From Janthinobacterium rivuli (lineage in GTDB: Bacteria > Pseudomonadota > Gammaproteobacteria > Burkholderiales > Burkholderiaceae_D): 64,000 nt of DNA. Below the pieces are notes generated by a model. That model made no database searches. It was not told the DNA's origin and saw only the letters and a list, made by a program, of their open reading frames with translations. The position numbers were made by a program, and so were the translations under genes. This document shows, piece after piece, positions 45,417 to 53,115 of this stretch (position 1 is its first letter; each line of letters opens with the position of its first letter). The stretch lies in NCBI RefSeq assembly GCF_009208735.1, contig NZ_WFLJ01000014.1, forward strand, positions 123,594 through 187,593, read 5' to 3'.

Positions 45417-46859
45417 TTAGTGGGTGGAAGCGGCGGCGGAAGCGGCTGGCGCGCCACCGCCCAGCGCCGCATACAGGCTGACCTGGCTGGACAGCAGCGC
45501 GCGGCGCGTCTGCACCAGTTGCTGCTCCACCGTCAGCAGGTCGCGCTGCGCGTCGAGCACTTCCAGGTAGGGCGCGGCGCCATTGTCGTAGCGCAGCTTG
45601 GCCAGGCGCGCGCGTTCGCTCTGCGCGGCCAGGGTCGTCTTGCCGATATCGACTTGCAGCGCCAGCCAGCGCCGGTTCGACAGCGCGTCGGCCACGTCGC
45701 GGAAGGCGCCCTGCACGCTCTTTTCGTAATTGGCCACGGCCACGTCGCGGCGCACCTCGGCCAGGTCCATATTGGCGCGGATGCGGCCCGCGTCAAAGAT
45801 CGGCAGCACCAGGCGCGGCGCGAAATTCCACGCGCCGCTGCCTGAATCGAACAAGCCGCTCAATTCCGCGCTGGCCGTGCCGTAGGCCGCCGTCAAGGAA
45901 ATCGTCGGGAAGAAGGCGGCGCGCGCGGCGCCGACATTGGCTTGCGCGGCGCGCAGCTGATGTTCGGCCGCGACCAGGTCGGGACGCTGCGTGAGCAAGG
46001 CCGAGGGCAGGCCCGCATGCAGCGGCTGCAGCACGCTGGCGTCGTCGAAGCGACGCGTATCAGGCGTCAGGTCGACGGGGCCGCCCACCAGTTGCGCCAG
46101 CGCGTGCGCCTGCACGGCGCGCGCCTGTTCCAGCTGGGCCGACAGCGACAAGGCCTGGCTGAGCAGGGTTTCCACCTGCGTCAGGTCCAGCTTGGAAATC
46201 GACCCGACCTCGAAGCGGCGCGTGAAGATGCGCAGCGATTCGGCGCGGCTGTCGACGGTGGCGCGCGCCAGTTCCACCCGTTCATCGAGTTCGCGCAAGC
46301 CCAGGTAGCCATTGGCCACCTGGGCCACCAGGGCCACGCCGACGGCGCGGCGCGCCTCGTCGCTGGCCAACAGGGTTTGCAGCGCGCTGTCCTTCAGGCT
46401 GCGCACGCGGCCCCAGAAATCGAGTTCCCAGGCGCTCACGTTCAAGCCCGCCTGGTACTGCGCGCTCGTCATGGGGCGGCCCGTCACGCTCAGGTCGCCG
46501 GGCACGCGCGCGCGGCTGCCGGAGGCGCCCAGCGCGATGGTGGGAAACTGCTCCGCGCGCTGGATGCCATACGCGGCGCGCGCCTCTTCCACGCGCAGCG
46601 CGGCGATGCGGATGTCGCGGTTGCCCGCCAGCGCCTGCGCAATGAGCGCCTGCAGGCGCGGATCGGCAAAGTAGGCTTGCCAGGCGACGTCGGGCGCGCT
46701 TGCGCCGGCCGGATCGGCTTCCGGATACTGTGCCGCCACGGGCAGCGGCGGCGGCGCATACGGCGGCGCCATCGAGGCGCAGCCGGCCAGCAGCAGGCTG
46801 GCGGCCAGGGCGGCCACCCTGGCGCGCGGGGATAGAAGGGAAACAGCCATGGTCATCAT
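45417..46859 (-). CDS. outer-membrane efflux lipoprotein (NodT/OprM-like)
   Basis: This 480-residue TolC-type outer-membrane factor has a lipoprotein signal (LAASLLLAGC, with the lipidated Cys near residue 28). Two TolC-like repeats follow: NRDIRIAALRVEEARAAYGIQRAEQFPTI and RPDLVAAEHQLRAAQANVGAARAAFFPTISL are characteristic. It forms the outer channel for the MFP/ABC exporter encoded downstream. Three close ATGs exist (46859, 46856, 46850); I use the first, though the last is as likely. It starts 7 bases after the fabI-like stop. Confidence 0.92.
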   Translation of the reverse strand: MMTMAVSLLSPRARVAALAASLLLAGCASMAPPYAPPPLPVAAQYPEADPAGASAPDVAWQAYFADPRLQALIAQALAGNRDIRIAALRVEEARAAYGIQRAEQFPTIALGASGSRARVPGDLSVTGRPMTSAQYQAGLNVSAWELDFWGRVRSLKDSALQTLLASDEARRAVGVALVAQVANGYLGLRELDERVELARATVDSRAESLRIFTRRFEVGSISKLDLTQVETLLSQALSLSAQLEQARAVQAHALAQLVGGPVDLTPDTRRFDDASVLQPLHAGLPSALLTQRPDLVAAEHQLRAAQANVGAARAAFFPTISLTAAYGTASAELSGLFDSGSGAWNFAPRLVLPIFDAGRIRANMDLAEVRRDVAVANYEKSVQGAFRDVADALSNRRWLALQVDIGKTTLAAQSERARLAKLRYDNGAAPYLEVLDAQRDLLTVEQQLVQTRRALLSSQVSLYAALGGGAPAASAAASTH

Positions 46860-46866
46860 CGTCCAG

Positions 46867-47652
46867 TCAATTCAGAATGTTGTAGCCGCCATCGACATAC
46901 AGGGTGCCGCCCGTGATGGCGCGCGCGCCGTCGCCGGCGAGGAAGGCGCACAGCGCGCCCACGTCCTCGATGGTGGCCAGGCGCCGCATGGGCGAGCGTG
47001 CGATGGCGTCGGCCATCAGGCGGTCGAAATGGGCGATGCCGGAAGCGGCCCGCGTCTCCAGTGGGCCCGGCGAGATGGCATTGACGCGGATGCCTTGCGG
47101 ACCCAGTTCGGCGGCCAGGTAGCGCACCGACGCTTCCAGCGCCGCCTTCACGGGGCCCATCAGGCCGTAGTCGGCGATGACTTCCTCGGCGCCCAGATAA
47201 CTCATGGTCATCAAGCTGCCGCCATCCGGCATCAGCGGTTCGGCCAGCTTCGCCATGCGCATGAAGGAGTGGCAGGAGATATCCATCGCCTGCGCGAAGC
47301 CGTCGGCGGAGCTGTCCGTCACGCGGCCATGCAAGTCCTGTTTCGGCGCATAGGCGATGGAGTGGACGACGAAATCGAGCCGCCCCCACTGCCGTTCGAT
47401 CTGCGCGAACAGCGCTTCGAGCTGGCCCGGCACGGACACGTCGAGCGGCGCCACGATGGCCGCCTGCACTTGCTGCGCCAGCGGCTCCACGTGCGGCCTG
47501 GCCTTGTCATTGAGCCAGGTCACGGCCAGGTCGGCGCCGGCCGCGCGCAGTGCGCTGGCGCAGCCCCAGGCGATGCTTTGCGTGTTGGCGATGCCCACCA
47601 CCAGGCCCCGCTTGCCCTGCAAAGGCAAGGGCTGGCGCACGTCGGCCGTCAT
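46867..47652 (-). CDS. enoyl-ACP reductase, FabI type (likely second copy)
   Basis: This 261-residue SDR enzyme reduces enoyl-ACP with NAD(P)H in fatty-acid elongation. The FabI-type cofactor loop reads GIANTQSIAWGCASAL, and SIAYAPKQDL follows. The catalytic Tyr and Lys lie in DYGLMGPVKAALEASVRYLAAELG with the FabI Y-x6-K spacing. SPGPLETRAASGI and LYVDGGYNIL complete the family. It heads an exporter and acetate operon under an FNR-type promoter, so it may be an oxygen-regulated isoform rather than the housekeeping enzyme; that is inference. Confidence 0.88.
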   Translation of the reverse strand: MTADVRQPLPLQGKRGLVVGIANTQSIAWGCASALRAAGADLAVTWLNDKARPHVEPLAQQVQAAIVAPLDVSVPGQLEALFAQIERQWGRLDFVVHSIAYAPKQDLHGRVTDSSADGFAQAMDISCHSFMRMAKLAEPLMPDGGSLMTMSYLGAEEVIADYGLMGPVKAALEASVRYLAAELGPQGIRVNAISPGPLETRAASGIAHFDRLMADAIARSPMRRLATIEDVGALCAFLAGDGARAITGGTLYVDGGYNILN

Positions 47653-47834
47653 GCCTGGACTGGACGCAGGGCGGGCCACGGCGTGGCCGCATGCACGGAT
47701 CGCACCGCGCTGGCGCGCATGGCGGCGGCGCACATGGCCAGGGTGACGCCGCCGGCGCGCGCATGCGGCAAGGCGATGGGAGTGTGGGGGTGTAAGGTAC
47801 TGCACGCGTCAGGCGCGAGGGTCTGCATCTTCAT
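47649..47834 (-). CDS. possible 61-residue leader protein of the FNR-controlled operon
   Basis: This small frame (MKMQTLAPDACSTLHPHTPIA...) has a usable ribosome site (ggaag, 8 bases before the ATG) and its stop overlaps the fabI-like ATG as ATGA. That geometry is repeated through this operon and supports translation. The sequence is Ala/His/Pro-rich with a mildly hydrophobic middle and two Cys, and resembles nothing I know. It may be a coupling leader rather than a functional protein. Confidence 0.38.
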   Translation of the reverse strand: MKMQTLAPDACSTLHPHTPIALPHARAGGVTLAMCAAAMRASAVRSVHAATPWPALRPVQA

Positions 47835-48266
47835 GAATCGGCTTCCGTCACTGAAATTCGAGGCACGCACCAGTGCATTTTCGGGGAACTGGTACGGGGC
47901 GAAATTACTCTACAGCATTTAGATACGTGATTCGCGATGAGTCCGGGTCCGCATGCCTATCGTTTTGAGCTAGGTCAACTATAAGTCCGAATGCGGCAAT
48001 GCAACATTGATGTAAATCAAATTTTACCTCAATATTATCTAAATGAAATATTTTTCAGGCAAGCGTGCTGGCGTGCTTATTTGATAACACTGCCGGGCTG
48101 ACGCAAAGGGAGCATGCCGGCGCGGATGCCCATTGCCTGAAAACAAGCAGCGCTGGACGGCGGGGGAAGGGAGACGAGGGAGACGAGGGAGAGGATAGGG
48201 AAAGGGGGCCATGCTATTGCGTTGCAACATGGCCCACCATGCCTTGCCGGACTGCGCAGAACAGGC
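47835..48266. other. intergenic region with the FNR promoter and a purine-rich tract
   Basis: Besides the FNR promoter, this 432-bp stretch contains an AT-rich block (48005-48060) and an almost pure purine run on the plus strand (48162-48208) with the 9-mer agacgaggg repeated in tandem at 48172-48189. No gene is supported here. Confidence 0.5.
47978..48020 (-). promoter_or_regulatory. FNR/Anr-dependent class II promoter of the 12-kb operon
   Basis: TTGAT-gtaa-ATCAA (48007-48020) is a perfect FNR/Anr palindrome. On the minus strand a near-consensus -10, TATAGT (47983-47978), begins 31 bases after the palindrome centre. That is what a class II FNR promoter needs (site centred near -41.5), placing the start of transcription near 47971. 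No good -35 exists, as expected for activator dependence. The first downstream gene is at 47834 or 47652. Confidence 0.85.
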
Positions 48267-49706
48267 TTACTTTCCCGGCGCCGCGGCGGGACGCGAATAC
48301 AGGTCGATGATGGTGCTGATGCCATCCTGGCATACGGAGCAGAACGTCTCGCTGCGGTCGAACATGATGCATTGCATCTCCGGCCGGTAGTAGCCGGACG
48401 ACTCGTAGTTCGCGCCCTCGAAGGCGCCCACCGCATGGCGCTGCGGCGCCTTCGAGAACAGTTGCTGCGTGTACGCCAGGTCGGCCTTGAACAAGGCGCT
48501 CATCTCGCTTTCCGGGCGGTTGGCCGCGCGCAGGGCCGCGCGCTGCTTCTGGTACTCGCGCGCATGGCTGTCGTATGCCTCCTTCGGCCATGGCGTGGGC
48601 AACGGCGTGCCGGCTTTCACGTGGTTTTTCCATTTCAGCCTGGCCGGGTCGCGCAGCGCCGTGGCGTTCGGCTCCCACGGTTCCTGGCGTTCGCCATTCG
48701 ACTGGTAGGCCACGGGCGAGGTGTAGTACTCGTCGGCCAGGCCGGCGAAATGGTGGCCGAATTCATGCACGAACAGGTAATTGGCCCAGTCGTTGTTCGC
48801 CGCCGCCGTGCTGAACTGGCCGAAGATGCCGCCGCCGCCGTAGGTATCGTTATTGACAAGGATTTCGATGAATTCATACGGCGCGTATTGCGCCAGGTCG
48901 CGCAAGGCGCGGTTGTCCGTCGTCAGCACATAGCGCTCGCTGCCGAAGATGTCGTAGCGCGTGCCCAAGGGCGAGGCGTGATGCACGCCCGTCGAGGGAC
49001 GCGACACGCCCGACTCCTGCGTCGGCGCGGCCATGGCCCACACATTGAAGTCCTTGGCCCGTTCGCGGAACGGCGACACCGTAAACAGGTGCTCGGCCAG
49101 TTTGCGCGCCGTCGCTTCGAACTTGCCCATTTCGGCCGCCGTATAGCCATCGCCCATGATCAGCAGGTCGACCTTCTCGGACGAGGGGCCTTCGACACGG
49201 ATCGGGATCGGCTTGACGGGTGCCGGCGGCTGCTTGCGGATCACGTCCTGCGCCGCCGGGTCGACATCGGTGCTCCACACGATGGAAAACAGGCCGCGCT
49301 CGTCGCGCTTGAGGATGCGCACGCGCACGGGGTGCTCGGGCTGCGGAAAGCGCACGGATTCCTGGAAGGCGCGCGTGGTGGTTTTCGCTTCATCGGTGCT
49401 GGCCCACTCGCCGAAGATGGTGGAAAAGCCGCGCGAGTACAGCACCTTGCCCGATTTGATGTCGACCACTTCCAGCAGGTTGTTGCCACGGTTGCTGTCG
49501 TCGATGGGACGCGCCGGGTTGCCCGGCCATGGCAGCGGCTCGACCAGCACGCGCTCGACCGCATAATGCTCGCCCAGCGCATTGCCGCTGTGCTGGTAAT
49601 CGAGGCGCATGGTGGCCGGCGGCGCAGTGGCCGCCTGCGCGGCAGGGACGATGCCGGCGGCCAGCGCCAGCGCGCAGAGGAGGGATCGAATCGGGGTCTG
49701 CTGCAT
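48267..49706 (-). CDS. exported IgA-type metallopeptidase (M64 family)
   Basis: This 479-residue secreted zinc peptidase is of family M64. A signal peptide covers residues 1-25 (MQQTPIRSLLCALALAAG...AQA). The N-terminal beta domain is followed by KVDLLIMGDGYTAAEMGKFEATARKLAEHLF, the family entry motif. The zinc site is FVHEFGHHFAGLADEYY, with the third ligand Asp in LADEYY. The C-terminal MQCIMFDRSETFCSVCQDGI block is typical. I chose the ATG at 49706 with aggaa in front over a longer frame. No partner genes are evident; it is divergent from a TetR gene. Confidence 0.88.
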   Translation of the reverse strand: MQQTPIRSLLCALALAAGIVPAAQAATAPPATMRLDYQHSGNALGEHYAVERVLVEPLPWPGNPARPIDDSNRGNNLLEVVDIKSGKVLYSRGFSTIFGEWASTDEAKTTTRAFQESVRFPQPEHPVRVRILKRDERGLFSIVWSTDVDPAAQDVIRKQPPAPVKPIPIRVEGPSSEKVDLLIMGDGYTAAEMGKFEATARKLAEHLFTVSPFRERAKDFNVWAMAAPTQESGVSRPSTGVHHASPLGTRYDIFGSERYVLTTDNRALRDLAQYAPYEFIEILVNNDTYGGGGIFGQFSTAAANNDWANYLFVHEFGHHFAGLADEYYTSPVAYQSNGERQEPWEPNATALRDPARLKWKNHVKAGTPLPTPWPKEAYDSHAREYQKQRAALRAANRPESEMSALFKADLAYTQQLFSKAPQRHAVGAFEGANYESSGYYRPEMQCIMFDRSETFCSVCQDGISTIIDLYSRPAAAPGK

Positions 49707-49880
49707 GTCATTCCTAAAACGGTAGAAAAACAGGTGAAGGGATCGGTTTTCCAAACAATCGGCGGGCCTGCCGTCCGGCGCGGAAAAAACCGCTGCGGCA
49801 CATTGTAGCGAGAGGAAGCGGGCGTGCAAAGCGTCCATTTCACACGCTACGCTTGACCAGGCGAGGCTATCGATTTATAT

Positions 49881-49896
49881 TAGACTGATTAGTCGA
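49881..49896. promoter_or_regulatory. possible TetR operator
   Basis: An AT-rich stretch before the TetR gene contains tagactgattagtcga, an imperfect dyad with gact/agtc arms. It lies 23-38 bases before the TetR ATG, a usual place for self-regulation. The site is a suggestion from position and symmetry only. Confidence 0.4.
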
Positions 49897-49918
49897 TTAA
49901 TTAAAGGAACAGCCCCCC

Positions 49919-50521
49919 ATGCGCACCATCGATCCCGGCAAACACGCGGCGCGACGCGACGCCATCCTCGCCGCCGCGCGCAGCTGCTTTGCGCACAAGG
50001 GCTTTCACCAGACCAGCACCGCCGCCATCTGCGCGCAAGCGGGCATGAGTCCCGGCAACCTGTTTCACTACTTCCCCACCAAGCAAGCCATCATCGCCGC
50101 CATCGTCGACCAGGAAGGCGGCGAGACGGCCGCCTATTTCGCCGGCGTGCGAGGCAGCGCCGATGCCTACGGCGCCCTGCTCGACTTCATGGACCTGGTG
50201 CTGGCGCTGGCGGCCGACGGGGATTTTGCGGGGCTGGCGCTGGAAATTTCCGCCGAGGCGATGCGCGACGCGGACATCGCGGCCAGGGTGGCGCGCAATG
50301 ACGCCGGGCTGCGCGGCGGCCTGCGCTCCTTGCTGGAAGAAGCGGCCGCGCAGGGCCAGGTCGACGCCGCGCTGGACGCCGCGCAAACGGCCAGCTGGCT
50401 CGCCGCGCTGATCGACGGCATTTTCAACCGGGTGGCCGTCGATCCCGATTATGCGCCGCTGGCGCAGCGGGCCAGCCTGCACCTGCTATTGGCGCGCTTC
50501 CTGCGCCCTGCCGTGGCATGA
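49919..50521 (+). CDS. TetR/AcrR-family transcriptional regulator
   Basis: This 200-residue repressor has an N-terminal HTH (RDAILAAARSCFAHKGFHQTSTAAICAQAGMSPGNLFHYFPTKQAIIAAIV) and a helical ligand domain that would bind an unknown small molecule. The ATG has aaaggaac upstream. Its stop overlaps the start of the DUF418 gene by 4 bases, so it probably controls that membrane protein and itself. Confidence 0.92.
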   Translation: MRTIDPGKHAARRDAILAAARSCFAHKGFHQTSTAAICAQAGMSPGNLFHYFPTKQAIIAAIVDQEGGETAAYFAGVRGSADAYGALLDFMDLVLALAADGDFAGLALEISAEAMRDADIAARVARNDAGLRGGLRSLLEEAAAQGQVDAALDAAQTASWLAALIDGIFNRVAVDPDYAPLAQRASLHLLLARFLRPAVA

Positions 50522-51726
50522 GCGGCGCCATGCAAACCCGGCCCACGCGCATCGCCGACGTCGACGCCCTGCGCGGCTGCGCCCTGTTCGGCATTTTGGT
50601 CGTCAACATCGGCGCCTTCGCCACGCCCTGGTTTGGCCTGGGCTTGACCGATCCCGCCTTTCACGGCGGCGTGGACCGCGCCACGCACTTCCTCGTCGCC
50701 CTGCTGTTCGAGACCAAGTTCTACCTGCTGTTTTCCTTCCTGTTCGGCTACAGCTTCACCCTGCAGATGCAGGCGGCGGCGCGCGCCGACGCGCCCTTCG
50801 TGCCGCGCATGCTGCGCCGGCAGGCGGGCCTGTGGCTGATCGGCGCCCTGCATGCCGTGTTCCTGTTTCACGGCGACATACTCACCACTTACGCTCTGCT
50901 GGGTATCGTGCTGCTGGCGCTGCACCGCTGCGGCGAACGCCAGGCACTGTTCCTGGCGCTGATGCTCGTCACCGTCTGCGCGGCATTCTGGGCAGGCATG
51001 GCCTGGCTGCAAAGCCTGCAGCCGGCGGGCGACGCCGCGGACAACGCCGTGGCGATGGCGCAGAAGGCGGCAAGCGCGCTGGCCGCCTATCGCGCCACGC
51101 CGGCCGCCGTGATGACCCAGCATCTGCGCGAACTGAGCGACATCTGGATCGTCCTGCTGCTGGTGCAGGCGCCGTGCGCGCTGGCCATGTTCCTGTGCGG
51201 TCTGGCCGCCGGCAAGCGCGAAATGCTGCTGCACGCGGCCGACTATCTGGCGCTGCGGCGCCGCCTGCTGCGGGCCGGCGCGCTGGCGGGATTGCCCGGC
51301 GCCGCCTTCTATGCGTGGACCTCCGTGTATGCGGACAGCCAGGCATGGCAGGCGGCGGGACTGGCCGTGGGCCTGGCGAGCGCGCCGCTGCTGGCGGGCG
51401 CCTACCTGGCGCTGGCGCTGGCCCTGTTCGAGCGCCTGCGCGACGGCACGCTGTTTGCGCTGCTGGCCGACACGGGCCGCATGGCCCTGTCGAACTACCT
51501 GCTGCAGTCGGCCATCTGCGCCTGGCTGTTCCTCGCGTATGGCGCGCGGCTGATGGGCAGCGTCTCGCCGCTGGGGGCCCTGGCGCTGGCCGTCGTCATC
51601 TTTTGCGTGCAGCTGCCACTGAGCCGCCGGTGGCTGCGCGGCCACGCGTATGGCCCTGTCGAGTGGCTGCTCAGGGCCTTGACGATCGCCGCGTGGCCGC
51701 GCTGGCGGCGCGGCGCTTACTTGTAG
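50518..51726 (+). CDS. DUF418 membrane protein (YeiB-like)
   Basis: This 402-residue polytopic inner-membrane protein of the DUF418/YeiB group has about ten hydrophobic helices. RIADVDALRGCALFGILVVNI at the start and the C-terminal TGRMALSNYLLQSAICAWLF plus GPVEWLLRALT blocks are family signatures, distantly related to acyltransferases. It is coupled to the TetR gene (ATGA) and its end overlaps the convergent cyanophycinase gene by 10 bases. Substrate unknown. Confidence 0.88.
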   Translation: MSGAMQTRPTRIADVDALRGCALFGILVVNIGAFATPWFGLGLTDPAFHGGVDRATHFLVALLFETKFYLLFSFLFGYSFTLQMQAAARADAPFVPRMLRRQAGLWLIGALHAVFLFHGDILTTYALLGIVLLALHRCGERQALFLALMLVTVCAAFWAGMAWLQSLQPAGDAADNAVAMAQKAASALAAYRATPAAVMTQHLRELSDIWIVLLLVQAPCALAMFLCGLAAGKREMLLHAADYLALRRRLLRAGALAGLPGAAFYAWTSVYADSQAWQAAGLAVGLASAPLLAGAYLALALALFERLRDGTLFALLADTGRMALSNYLLQSAICAWLFLAYGARLMGSVSPLGALALAVVIFCVQLPLSRRWLRGHAYGPVEWLLRALTIAAWPRWRRGAYL

Positions 51727-52970
51727 CGGTACAGGGGCTGGCGCAGCTGGATCGGGCGGATGTCGAGACGCAGCTTCAGCACCGAATACGCTTCCGCCTC
51801 GGTCGAGCTGTAGCCGACGCTGTTGACCGTTTTACTGAAGCGGAACTCGAAGCCCAGGTCCGGATACGGATCGCGCGGGTTGCCGAAGGCGATGCCGATG
51901 GCTTCCTGCTGGGCGTTGTCGATCAGGTTGCCCATCAGGTCGAGCACGGCGTTATTGCCGAGGATATCGTTGGTAAACACGGGCTCGCGCATGTCGGGCT
52001 GGTTCGGATCGAGCTTGTTGTCGGCCTTGTCCGGCGACGGCGTGAAGACGCGCGTGACGAGGTTGAACTTGTCGCCCCGGTCCAGGTAGCTGATGGCGGC
52101 ATTGCTGATATTGAAATTTTTCACGCCGCGGTCGCTGATGGCGCCCGACAGGTCGATCAGCAAGGCGCCGCTGTAGCCGATGACTTCCACGTCGCGCATG
52201 GCATCGACCACCATGGCGCTGTTTTCATCGATGCCCAGTCCCAGGTGATAGCCTTTTTTCAGCATCACGGGAATCATGCGCGCAAAGCGGCCGCGCACCA
52301 GCAGATGCTGGTCGACGAAGACGTCGCTGCCAATGAAGCCCAGGCCCGGCGCGATCTCGCGCCCGTCCGTCACGCCCATCTTGAGCATGTCGAGCACGGG
52401 CTTGGCGTCGTAGAACATGGTGGTGCTCATGATGGCCGCGCCGGCGCTGGAACCGGCGATCACGCCGCCGTTGCGGTAGACCGACCAGATGGCTTCCAGC
52501 GCGGCCGTGCGGCTGCCGTCCGGGCGCAGCAACGCTTGCGTGATGCGTCCCTGGTCGCCGCCGGCAAAATAGATGCCGCTGGCCGACTTGATCTGCGTGA
52601 CGATGGCCGGGTCTTCGGCCGCCTTGCGGTAATCGCGATTGGCCAGCTTGACGGCCAGCGGCACGAAAAAGGCGTCGGCGCCATACTGGTTCAGCTTCTT
52701 GATGATGCTTTCGCCCGATTTTTCCGGGTTCATCGCGGCCGAGGCCAGCACGGCGATGCGCGCGCCTGGCCCGCCCGACAACTTGACGATGCGCTGCCAG
52801 ACTTCGGCATTGTCGGCGCGCAGGCCGCCGCCGATGATGACGAGGGTGCCCTGCGGCGCGCTGCCGATGGCACTGCCGCCGGGCGCCGCCACGGCATGGA
52901 CGCTGCACAATGCCAGCGCGAACAGCAGCGCGGCGCGGAAGGTGTGATACAGGCTTGCGGATGATTTCAT
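51717..52970 (-). CDS. exported cyanophycinase-like serine peptidase (S51)
   Basis: This 417-residue peptidase belongs to the cyanophycinase branch of family S51, which removes beta-Asp-Arg units from cyanophycin. A signal peptide (residues 1-28, ending VHAVAA) sends it out of the cytoplasm, as with the secreted CphE type. The nucleophile Ser is in VIAGSSAGAAIMS, and FAGGDQGRITQAL and HLGLGIDENSAMVV are family motifs. A C-terminal extension of about 100 residues follows the core. It sits next to a TonB receptor, an M14 deacylase and a transporter. Activity on cyanophycin itself is not proven by sequence. Confidence 0.85.
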   Translation of the reverse strand: MKSSASLYHTFRAALLFALALCSVHAVAAPGGSAIGSAPQGTLVIIGGGLRADNAEVWQRIVKLSGGPGARIAVLASAAMNPEKSGESIIKKLNQYGADAFFVPLAVKLANRDYRKAAEDPAIVTQIKSASGIYFAGGDQGRITQALLRPDGSRTAALEAIWSVYRNGGVIAGSSAGAAIMSTTMFYDAKPVLDMLKMGVTDGREIAPGLGFIGSDVFVDQHLLVRGRFARMIPVMLKKGYHLGLGIDENSAMVVDAMRDVEVIGYSGALLIDLSGAISDRGVKNFNISNAAISYLDRGDKFNLVTRVFTPSPDKADNKLDPNQPDMREPVFTNDILGNNAVLDLMGNLIDNAQQEAIGIAFGNPRDPYPDLGFEFRFSKTVNSVGYSSTEAEAYSVLKLRLDIRPIQLRQPLYRYK

Positions 52971-53115
52971 GGTGCCTCTCAATACAAGGAAAGTGGCGCA
53001 CGCCGGCTGATACCGGCGCGCGCCCTTGCTGCCAAAACTGCTGCTTGCAACCCTACTGCCCCGAACTACGATACTACTTGCTGCATATGACAGCGTTGTT
53101 GCGCTATCTCCATGT

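Noticed and set aside
48162..48208. Purine-rich tract as a functional element
   Set aside because: It is low-complexity with a short tandem repeat, but nothing ties it to a gene or structure. It is described only as part of the intergenic region.
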